Assembly: GCA_017520365.1 (NCBI GenBank)
Contig: JAFXFQ010000027.1
Location: 1-5,280 of the forward strand
Source of the DNA: Clostridia bacterium
GTDB taxonomy: Bacteria > Bacillota > Clostridia > Oscillospirales > CAG-272
Direction of reading: 5' to 3'
Length of the DNA stretch: 5,280 nt
The stretch's first letter is position 1. Every line of letters starts with the position of its first letter. Below are positions 1-4,960 of this stretch, piece by piece. The translations under genes and the position numbers were made by a program. The notes under the pieces were generated by a model, which ran no database searches, was not told where the DNA came from, and saw only the letters and a list, made by a program, of their open reading frames with translations.

Positions 1-73
1 CGTGCTTGATTCCGTCCTTCAACACCAACTCGCACGCTTTGGTTTTAAATTCTTTACTGAAAGTTCTTTTCAT
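1..73 (-). CDS. IS3/IS911-type transposase OrfA, N-terminal fragment (cut by window edge)
   Basis: Reading the minus strand from the ATG at 73 gives 24 codons before the window ends: MKRTFSKEFKTKACELVLKD followed by GIKH. The pattern of a basic start, then (F/Y)SxEFKxKAxELVL and a short turn, is the usual opening of the helix-turn-helix protein OrfA (HTH_Tnp_1) of IS3-family insertion sequences, which binds the element's terminal repeats. The start is supported by a ribosome binding site (AGAGGTG, six bases upstream) and a near-consensus promoter just before it. Only the first helix is visible, so subgroup, frameshift with OrfB and intactness cannot be judged. The frame is open to the edge. 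A stand-alone HTH regulator of the same fold is the main alternative. Confidence 0.72.
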   Translation of the reverse strand, partial: MKRTFSKEFKTKACELVLKDGIKH

Positions 74-79
74 TGTGAA

Positions 80-90
80 CACCTCTTTCT
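80..90 (-). promoter_or_regulatory. Ribosome binding site of OrfA
   Basis: The minus strand reads AGAAAGAGGTG, ending six bases before the ATG at 73. It is a good Shine-Dalgarno match at normal spacing, and it decides the OrfA start in a gene otherwise cut by the window edge. Confidence 0.6.
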
Positions 91-93
91 TTG

Positions 94-122
94 ATTATAT
101 CATTCACTCTTCGATGTGTCCA
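94..122 (-). promoter_or_regulatory. Sigma-A-type promoter of the transposase gene
   Basis: On the minus strand TGGACA (122-117, five of six matches to TTGACA) is followed after exactly 17 bases by a perfect TATAAT (99-94). The expected start site falls about 13 bases before the ATG, giving a very short leader that contains the ribosome binding site. The hexamers and spacing are seen directly. Promoter activity is inferred. Confidence 0.7.
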
Positions 123-165
123 CTTTTACTATACAACTTTCCTCTCGTATCTCTTCTCTATTCAC

Positions 166-194
166 TTAAACCGCCCTCCGAACGGGAGGGCGGT
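166..194 (-). terminator. Probable intrinsic terminator after the CotH-dockerin gene
   Basis: ACCGCCCTCC (170-179) and GGAGGGCGGT (185-194) pair perfectly over 10 bp around a five-base loop. The hairpin begins 5 bp after the stop codon of the CotH-dockerin gene, the normal place for an intrinsic terminator. The T tail on the minus strand is short (TTTAAG); the plus-strand side is CTTTATTAT, which is slightly richer in T. It may therefore act in both directions and separate the chromosomal genes from the insertion sequence. Strand and efficiency are inferred. Confidence 0.75.
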
Positions 195-199
195 CTTTA

Positions 200-2296
200 T
201 TATGTTCCTGCTATCATTCTTGCGATCCTGTTAAGATCCATGCCGTCTAAGCGGCCGTTGCCGTCTATATCTCCTGCAAGAAGCTGTGCATCTGTGGGAG
301 AAAGAACTCCCGCAAATATCCTTGATACGGTATTTATATCCATTGCGTTCAGCTTTCCGTCTCCCGTGATGTCTCCGGGTACTATAACCACAGGCTCCTG
401 AGGTGCATTTTTCTTACCGTATATAACTATATCCGCTTCTGTAACTATCTCGGTCACCGCTTCTCCTGCCAGGTCTGCACTTACATACCATCCCTCGTAT
501 CCCTCGGGAAGTGCGGGGAGAACAACCGTATTACCTGCTATAGTCTTAACAGGCTCAACTCCTTCAACGTCAAAGCTTACTGTTATTTCAACGGGAGCGG
601 TCTTTTCAACAAGGCGCACCTGAATCCTCTCAAGGTTATATTTGGTGTTACCCACATCGGCGCCATTTTGTCTCCAGCTTGACCAGGCACCGTTATAATA
701 GCCTCTGTACAGGATATCGTAGTAACTTGCCACGTTTCCTTCAAGGTTAATGCTGAGGACACGGACACCCCTGCCCTTAACGGGAGTACCGTCGGATGCC
801 TCGGTAACGCTCATGCCGCTACCCGTTGCACTGTACGTAACGCTTCCGTCGATAATTCCGTCAAGCTCAAGCCAAAATGAGCTCATTGCCTGGCTGTCTG
901 TCATTGAGCCGCCGCTATATACTCTGCCCGCGTTCTGCTGATAGAAAAGGGCGGGCATATACTCGCCGTATGCACGATCCAGGTATGCCTTGCGGCTTGC
1001 GATGTTGGTCTTGATATAATTCACCGTGAAATCAAGGTATCTCTTGGCGCTCGTTCTGTCGGAGAAGAACTCTGCTTCGCTGATATTGTGGAAGATCGCC
1101 CAGCCCTCGTCAACGTAGTTTCTCATAAGGCTTTCGTAGAGCACGTTCTCATATGCATCGATGGTAGCGTTTATTCTCTCGGAGTCAAAGGCTGCCTTTA
1201 CAGTCTCGGAGTACATCTCGTTTACACGTTTTACAAACTCGGGGTACTGAAACAGCATCTTGAACCACTCTGCTCTGTACTGATCGGAGCAGTCGGTGAT
1301 ATTCTTGAGAAAATCCGCCTCTGTTCCCTGCTCGTAGCCGCTGTCTGCGTAGTCGTAGGAGCCAAAGCTGCGGTCATAGTCCCAAAGGGGGCCCATATGA
1401 AGAACGTCATCTGGGCCGTCTATGTAGAAATATGTGCTGGCAAGAGTTGCGTCTACATTCATTGTAAGCTCGTTGATAAAATAGAACTGAATGAAGGAAT
1501 CCACATCTATAAGGCTTGACAGGTATTCCCAGTCCTTGCCGTTATTGTAAAGCTCGTTTTCGATGTTATTTATCCGCTCCTCAAGATATGAGCGTACCGC
1601 CGCAACCTCCTCGGCAGGTGCATCCTCGAAATCGGTATTATACTCCTTATATACAAAGGGCTTACCTGACACGCTTGTTGTAAACCAGAAATCCTCCTCA
1701 GCTACTCTCTTGGCAGACTCCATTTCCACCATGACGCCAAGGTCGCTTTCAAGGGGAACACGGTTATCGCCGATCTCCACCTTTTCACAAAGCTGATACA
1801 CGCCCTTATAGTCACCGTTTATATAAAGGTCAACGAAAACGGACTTGCAGACGTATGCCATACCCATTTCCTCTGCAATATCAAAAACTATCTTGTTTCT
1901 GATAAAGGAGCCGTCTACGTAATTGGCAAGAAGCACCCATTTCTTTGCCTTGCCCATACCGAACATATCTGTTTTGGAATCAAACTTGATCTGGTAGGGC
2001 TTTTTCATAAAGCCGAATGTGGAATTTCCTCTTGTTTTCATCTCAACACCTGTGGATGCCATATTGAAAGCAGAATCCCACGCACCGTTTACAGAAACGT
2101 GGGCGCGGATCTTTGCTTCCTTATCGGCGTGAATGGTGTCAAGGCTATAGCCCGAATCAATAGTTATGCGCATCTCGGGAACAGTTTCCTGAACGTCTCC
2201 GATGAGCTCTATCTCGCTGTCCGCCGCCATAACGCTTGCGGGGATGCATGAGACAACGGTGAGAAGCGCCAACAGAATTGCAACTAACTTTTTCAT
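200..2296 (-). CDS. Secreted CotH kinase-family protein with ChW-like repeats and C-terminal type I dockerin
   Basis: This 698-residue exported protein opens with a signal peptide (KK at 2-3, hydrophobic 4-16, likely cleavage near VMA-AD at 22-26). A CotH domain follows, about 42-445. Its landmarks are KTRGNST (87-93) with KKPYQIKFD (98-106), WVLLANYVDGSFIRNK (120-135), VDLYINGDYKGVYQLCEKVE (155-174) and the acidic HMGPLWDYDRSFG (300-312). In the family, B. subtilis CotH is an atypical spore-coat protein kinase. Residues 475-563 look like two ChW-type repeats, the second clearer (YYDILYRGYYNGAWSSW, 525-541). Residues 570-627 resemble an InlB B-repeat/Flg_new module. The end (641-697) is a dockerin with two calcium-binding loops, GDITGDGKLNAMD and GDIDGNGRLDGMD. 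The likely role is surface display by docking to a cohesin; the substrate is unknown. The ribosome binding site GGAAGG lies nine bases before the ATG, and no convincing promoter is visible in the 42 bp upstream. CotH and dockerin calls are strong, ChW and Flg_new moderate. Confidence 0.92.
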   Translation of the reverse strand: MKKLVAILLALLTVVSCIPASVMAADSEIELIGDVQETVPEMRITIDSGYSLDTIHADKEAKIRAHVSVNGAWDSAFNMASTGVEMKTRGNSTFGFMKKPYQIKFDSKTDMFGMGKAKKWVLLANYVDGSFIRNKIVFDIAEEMGMAYVCKSVFVDLYINGDYKGVYQLCEKVEIGDNRVPLESDLGVMVEMESAKRVAEEDFWFTTSVSGKPFVYKEYNTDFEDAPAEEVAAVRSYLEERINNIENELYNNGKDWEYLSSLIDVDSFIQFYFINELTMNVDATLASTYFYIDGPDDVLHMGPLWDYDRSFGSYDYADSGYEQGTEADFLKNITDCSDQYRAEWFKMLFQYPEFVKRVNEMYSETVKAAFDSERINATIDAYENVLYESLMRNYVDEGWAIFHNISEAEFFSDRTSAKRYLDFTVNYIKTNIASRKAYLDRAYGEYMPALFYQQNAGRVYSGGSMTDSQAMSSFWLELDGIIDGSVTYSATGSGMSVTEASDGTPVKGRGVRVLSINLEGNVASYYDILYRGYYNGAWSSWRQNGADVGNTKYNLERIQVRLVEKTAPVEITVSFDVEGVEPVKTIAGNTVVLPALPEGYEGWYVSADLAGEAVTEIVTEADIVIYGKKNAPQEPVVIVPGDITGDGKLNAMDINTVSRIFAGVLSPTDAQLLAGDIDGNGRLDGMDLNRIARMIAGT
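203..376 (-). other. Dockerin type I module of the CotH protein
   Basis: Protein residues 641-698 hold two duplicated calcium-binding F-hand segments of about 23 residues. In the first, the ligand positions 1, 3, 5, 9 and 12 are D642, T644, D646, N650 and D653. In the second they are D676, D678, N680, D684 and D687. T644 replaces the usual Asn/Asp at position 3. Cohesin-recognition positions 10-11 are A-M in the first loop and G-M in the second, so the two faces are nearly alike. Dockerins bind cohesin modules of scaffoldins. No cohesin is visible in this window, so the partner must be encoded elsewhere. Confidence 0.9.
608..874 (-). other. Tandem ChW-like repeats in the CotH protein
   Basis: Residues 475-563. 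The second copy (about 523-563) follows the clostridial hydrophobic-repeat pattern: YYDILYRGYYNGAW, then SSWRQNGADVGN, then LERIQVRLV, corresponding to Y-D-x-x-Y-R, GW-x-x-W, xNG-x-x-G and LE-x-I-x-I-x-L of known ChW repeats. The first copy (about 475-520) keeps the frame (GSVTYSATGSG, ASDGTPVKGRGVRVLSINLEG) but lacks the tryptophans. ChW repeats are known in secreted clostridial proteins and are thought to bind surfaces or partners. The match is by eye and rests on pattern rather than a profile score. Confidence 0.55.
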
Positions 2297-2305
2297 TGTG
2301 ATGAA

Positions 2306-2311
2306 CCTTCC
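2306..2311 (-). promoter_or_regulatory. Ribosome binding site of the CotH-dockerin gene
   Basis: The minus strand reads AAGGAAGG, with GGAAGG ending nine bases before the ATG at 2296. It supports this start, as does the signal peptide beginning at the same Met. The 42 bp between the mtaB stop and this start contain no -35/-10 pair at acceptable spacing, so translation probably initiates on a read-through transcript. Confidence 0.6.
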
Positions 2312-2338
2312 TTTTCTTTTTGCATTGTATCTTTATTC

Positions 2339-3637
2339 TCAGTCAAGTGCTCGACCGAGAACAACGTTCCCTTTAACTCCCGTAAGGGCGACTCTTACTA
2401 TCTCGCCCGTTCTGTCTCTGTCTGAGGGGAAATCACACTCAATAAAATGCTCCGTATGTCCGTTACCGATACCGTTTCTTGTCATTTCGCAAAGCACAGA
2501 CACGGGAGAGTCCTCGCCGTGATCGGAAACATACTTATTGAGAAGCTCGTTCTGTATCTCTTTTGAGACCTTTGCCAATCGGGCGGCTCTTTCCTTCTTT
2601 ATGTTCTCGGGAACCTGAGCACCCATATCAGCCGCCTCCGTTCCCTCTCTCCTGGAATAGGGGAAAATGTGGAGATGCATAAAGCGGGCTTTCTTACAAA
2701 ACTCAATAGTATCGGAAAATTCCTCCTCCGTCTCGCCGGGAAAGCCCACGATCACGTCGGCGGAAAAGGTTGCATCGGGGATGGCACGGCGTACCCGCTC
2801 TATTGCCGCAATGGCACGCTCTGCCGTATACCTTCGTCGCATACGGTTCAGCGTTTTTGTGCATCCCGACTGTATGGAAAGGTGAAAATGAGGGAGAAGT
2901 CCCTTTACCCTTGTTAGATTTTCGACAAATGCCTCACTCATAACAGTAGGCTCAAGGCTACCCATTGTGATACGTTCAACGCCCTTTATATCGTCAACCG
3001 CCAAAAGGAGATCGGAAAGCCCGTATCCCTTGATATCTATGCCATAGGAGGCTGTTTCGATACCTGTTAATATAAACTCCTTATATCCTTTTTCGGCAAC
3101 TGCCGTAATCTCTTTGATGCAGTCGTCAAAGGGGCGCGAGCGCACCTGACCGCGGGCCTTCGGGATGATGCAATAGGCACAGCGGTTTTCGCATCCGTCC
3201 TCTATTTTTATGTAGGCTCTCGCCTTTGTGGGCTTGGTTACCCACACGTTATCGTAGGGGGCAGTCATAATATCTCCCACCAAGGAGATACCGCGCTCTC
3301 CTGAAACGAGCCTTTTTGCCACCTCTGCAATTTTTGACTTTTCACCGTTTCCCACAACGGCATCGGCACCCTGCAAAAGAGCGCCATCCTTATCTATCTG
3401 TGCATAGCATCCGGTGACGATGACGGCACCGAAGGGGGAAACGTTTCTCGCACGTCTTATAAACTGTCTGCTTTTTCTGTCGCTCTCTGCGGTTACCGTA
3501 CAAGTATTAATGACGGTAACATCGCATTCCTCGCCGAATGGGACAATGGTAAAGCCTTCCCTCTCCAGCGCCTGCGCCGCGGAATCAGACTCATACTGAT
3601 TGACTCTGCAGCCTAAAGTATATACTGATGCTTTCAT
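2339..3637 (-). CDS. mtaB: tRNA (N6-threonylcarbamoyladenosine(37)-C2)-methylthiotransferase MtaB
   Basis: A radical-SAM methylthiotransferase of normal family length (432 residues). It converts t6A to ms2t6A at position 37 of ANN-decoding tRNAs in the cytoplasm. The N-terminal UPF0004 domain binds one 4Fe-4S cluster through C10 (YTLGCRVNQYESD), C46 (INTCTVTAESDRKSRQ) and C77 (VTGCYAQ). The radical-SAM cluster motif CxxxCxxC is C149-C153-C156 (DGCENRCAYCIIPKARG). HLSIQSGC (252-259) and ADVIVGFPGETEEEF (293-307) are further family blocks. A TRAM RNA-binding domain closes the protein (about 369-432). TLGCRVNQYES separates MtaB from the related MiaB and RimO. The start fits the usual MtaB N-terminus (MKxxxYTLGC), although no good ribosome binding site precedes it. 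It lies 86 bp after ddl and 42 bp before the CotH-dockerin gene on the same strand. All catalytic cysteines are present. Confidence 0.95.
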   Translation of the reverse strand: MKASVYTLGCRVNQYESDSAAQALEREGFTIVPFGEECDVTVINTCTVTAESDRKSRQFIRRARNVSPFGAVIVTGCYAQIDKDGALLQGADAVVGNGEKSKIAEVAKRLVSGERGISLVGDIMTAPYDNVWVTKPTKARAYIKIEDGCENRCAYCIIPKARGQVRSRPFDDCIKEITAVAEKGYKEFILTGIETASYGIDIKGYGLSDLLLAVDDIKGVERITMGSLEPTVMSEAFVENLTRVKGLLPHFHLSIQSGCTKTLNRMRRRYTAERAIAAIERVRRAIPDATFSADVIVGFPGETEEEFSDTIEFCKKARFMHLHIFPYSRREGTEAADMGAQVPENIKKERAARLAKVSKEIQNELLNKYVSDHGEDSPVSVLCEMTRNGIGNGHTEHFIECDFPSDRDRTGEIVRVALTGVKGNVVLGRALD

Positions 3638-3655
3638 TTTTTACAACTTGTGAAG

Positions 3656-3677
3656 ATTTACGCCTTACGGCGGAAAT
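3656..3677 (-). promoter_or_regulatory. Small hairpin in the mtaB leader
   Basis: The minus strand forms ATTT-c-CGCC-GTAA-GGCG-t-AAAT: two 4-bp arms on each side of one mismatch, capped by a GTAA loop of the stable GNRA type. It sits 18 bases before the mtaB ATG. It has no T run behind it, so it is not a standard terminator. The structure is seen in the sequence. A role in translation, RNA processing or attenuation is only a guess. Confidence 0.35.
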
Positions 3678-3686
3678 CAACCAATT

Positions 3687-3713
3687 CTTTTCTCTATTAT
3701 CTCTTCTCTTTTC
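3687..3713. repeat. Purine/pyrimidine mirror repeat between ddl and mtaB
   Basis: On the plus strand CTTTTCTCT (3687-3695) and TCTCTTTTC (3705-3713) are exact mirror images around a nine-base centre (ATTATCTCT). The tract is nearly all pyrimidine on this strand. Such tracts can form triplex DNA when long, but this one is short and interrupted, so it may be chance in a purine-rich leader. Confidence 0.3.
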
Positions 3714-3723
3714 CCAAACGGAC

Positions 3724-3774
3724 TCAGGCCTTGGAGCCCTTTGCGCCCTTTGCTCCCTTTGAGCCTGTGGGAGC
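3724..3774 (-). repeat. 9-nt GCN-AAR-GGN repeat array at the ddl 3' end
   Basis: The last codons of ddl repeat a Ser/Ala-Lys-Gly unit: GSKGAKGAKGSKA. On the plus strand the unit reads as TTTG-x-x-CCC modules every 9 bases (about 3734-3765). The 14-mer CCCTTTGCGCCCTT (3737-3750) and the 11-mer CCCTTTGAGCC (3755-3765) occur again inside the same gene. Confidence 0.7.
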
Positions 3775-4944
3775 GCCCATTGCAAGGATATTTGTATCGA
3801 AGGAGTAGGTTATATCCTCATCCTCTCTTGCACGCTTGAGAGCAAGAGCGATAAGTCTGTCGAGAAGCTCTCTGTACTCTACTCCAAGAGGCTTCCAGAG
3901 GTAGAAGGCAAGGCTGCCGGGAATCGTATTGAACTCGTTGATAAACAGCTCGCCGCTGGCGTTATCGATCATAAAATCGATTCTGGAAACACCGTTACAG
4001 CCCAGGTGCTGGAATGCTTCAACGGCCATCGTTCTGATTCTGTTACGCATTTCGGGAGAAAGGTCAGCAGGTACCTTGCGCTTAAGGCTTGCCATACCGC
4101 CCTTTGAGCCACCGGGATTCTTTGCTCCTCCCTTTGCGCCCTTGGAGCCACCGCCTGACATATATTTATCCTTATAGCTGAGTATCTCGTCTGCCATAAA
4201 TGGCTCTTCACACTCAGATGCTTCTGCCCTTGTTGTGTCACCCACAACGGAGCAGTTGATCTCTCGAAGCTGAGTAACCGCTCTTTCAACGAGAACTACA
4301 TCGGCATAAGAGAATGCATCCTTTAAGGACGCCTCCAGATTCTCTCTGCTGTCTGCTTTTGAGATGCCTACGGAGGAGCCCAGGTTTACCGGCTTTACGA
4401 TAACGGGATAGGGTATTCTGCCCTCTACCGCCTCTATGCAATCGGCAAGCGTTGTATTTCTCTTATTGAAGCGGAGACAATCGAGAACGGGGAAGCCGCC
4501 CTCCTTGAGAACTGTCTTCATTACGTATTTATCCATACCGACAGCGCTTGCCAGAACGTCACAGCCTACGAATGGGAGACCGAGGGTGCGAAGATATCCC
4601 TGAAGCGCTCCGTCCTCAACGTTTGTACCGTGGACGATGGGGAAAGCAACGTCAACGATGATATCGTTCTTTTTCTTTCCCTCAAGCTCTCTGAGGACTG
4701 TGTTTCTGCCCTCACGGACAAACAGCACCTTTTTTGACACCTTCAGCATCTGAGGGATATTCTTATAGGACTCTGCGCTTCTGAGGGTAGATCCCGTATA
4801 CATCTCACCCTCCTTGGTGATATAAACGGGAATTATCTCGTATTTCTTTTCGTTGAGATTCTCCATTGCCTGGAGGGCGGAGATAACGGATATCTCGTGC
4901 TCAACGCTTCTGCCACCGTATAGTACACAAAGATTAATTTTCAT
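3724..4944 (-). CDS. ddl: D-alanine--D-alanine ligase with expanded Gly/Lys loop and tail
   Basis: A cytoplasmic ATP-grasp ligase that joins two D-alanines for the peptidoglycan stem. The N-terminal block GGRSVEHEIS (10-19) includes the family Glu (E15). HGTNVEDGALQGYL (105-118), the ATP-binding VIVKPVNLGSSVGIS (181-195), SRIDF (320-324, with R321 and D323) and the metal-site block INEFNTIPGSLAFYLW (335-350, with E337 and N339) are all present. K260-Y261 form the omega-loop pair. Tyr here, rather than the Phe or His of D-lactate ligases, argues for a D-Ala-D-Ala product. At 406 residues it is long for the family, usually about 300-380. The excess lies in a Gly/Ser/Lys/Ala stretch at 263-283, right after that pair, and a tail at 390-406 (GAPTGSKGAKGAKGSKA). 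The start has a ribosome binding site (GAAGGGAG) in the 15 bp gap after murF, so the two are probably cotranscribed. Function is firm; the effect of the extra segments is unknown. Confidence 0.95.
   Translation of the reverse strand: MKINLCVLYGGRSVEHEISVISALQAMENLNEKKYEIIPVYITKEGEMYTGSTLRSAESYKNIPQMLKVSKKVLFVREGRNTVLRELEGKKKNDIIVDVAFPIVHGTNVEDGALQGYLRTLGLPFVGCDVLASAVGMDKYVMKTVLKEGGFPVLDCLRFNKRNTTLADCIEAVEGRIPYPVIVKPVNLGSSVGISKADSRENLEASLKDAFSYADVVLVERAVTQLREINCSVVGDTTRAEASECEEPFMADEILSYKDKYMSGGGSKGAKGGAKNPGGSKGGMASLKRKVPADLSPEMRNRIRTMAVEAFQHLGCNGVSRIDFMIDNASGELFINEFNTIPGSLAFYLWKPLGVEYRELLDRLIALALKRAREDEDITYSFDTNILAMGAPTGSKGAKGAKGSKA
4096..4158 (-). repeat. Internal copy of the Lys-Gly repeat in the ddl omega-loop region
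   Basis: This encodes residues 263-283, SGGGSKGAKGGAKNPGGSKGG, just after K260-Y261. The plus-strand 14-mer CCCTTTGCGCCCTT (4130-4143) and the 11-mer CCCTTTGAGCC (4100-4110) are identical to words in the array at the gene's 3' end. The frame is kept, and the downstream family block MASLKRKVPADLSPEM is intact. Confidence 0.65.
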
Positions 4945-4950
4945 CGTTTA

Positions 4951-4960
4951 TCTCCCTTCT
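4951..4960 (-). promoter_or_regulatory. Ribosome binding site of ddl, adjoining the murF stop
   Basis: The minus strand reads TGAGAAGGGAGATAAACGATG. The murF stop TGA is followed directly by GAAGGGAG and then the ddl ATG. The whole intergenic gap is 15 bases, leaving no room for a separate promoter and pointing to cotranscription with possible translational coupling. Confidence 0.65.

Noticed and set aside
6..401. Plus-strand open frame of 131 codons
   Set aside because: It starts at TTG, crosses the promoter and terminator regions and runs antisense to the dockerin coding end. No ribosome binding site and no recognisable protein pattern.
1088..1519. Plus-strand open frame of 143 codons inside the CotH gene
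   Set aside because: It lies wholly antisense to a well-supported domain, has biased shadow composition and no recognisable motif.
2297..2350. Possible promoter before the CotH gene (TTGACT and TACAAT on the minus strand)
   Set aside because: The hexamers are only 11 bases apart, too close for a sigma-A promoter, and no -35 lies at 16-18 bases from TACAAT.
3656..3677. The leader hairpin as a terminator for ddl
   Set aside because: The stem is short with a mismatch, and no T run follows on the minus strand.
3591..3785. Minus-strand frame with a QRAQRA-type repeat overlapping the ddl end and mtaB start
   Set aside because: It is the out-of-frame reading of the ddl 9-nt repeats plus the intergenic gap; the real frames on both sides are clear.
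3969..4289. Second minus-strand frame within ddl
   Set aside because: Out-of-frame shadow of ddl. The Ddl motifs run unbroken in the main frame, so there is no sign of a frameshift.
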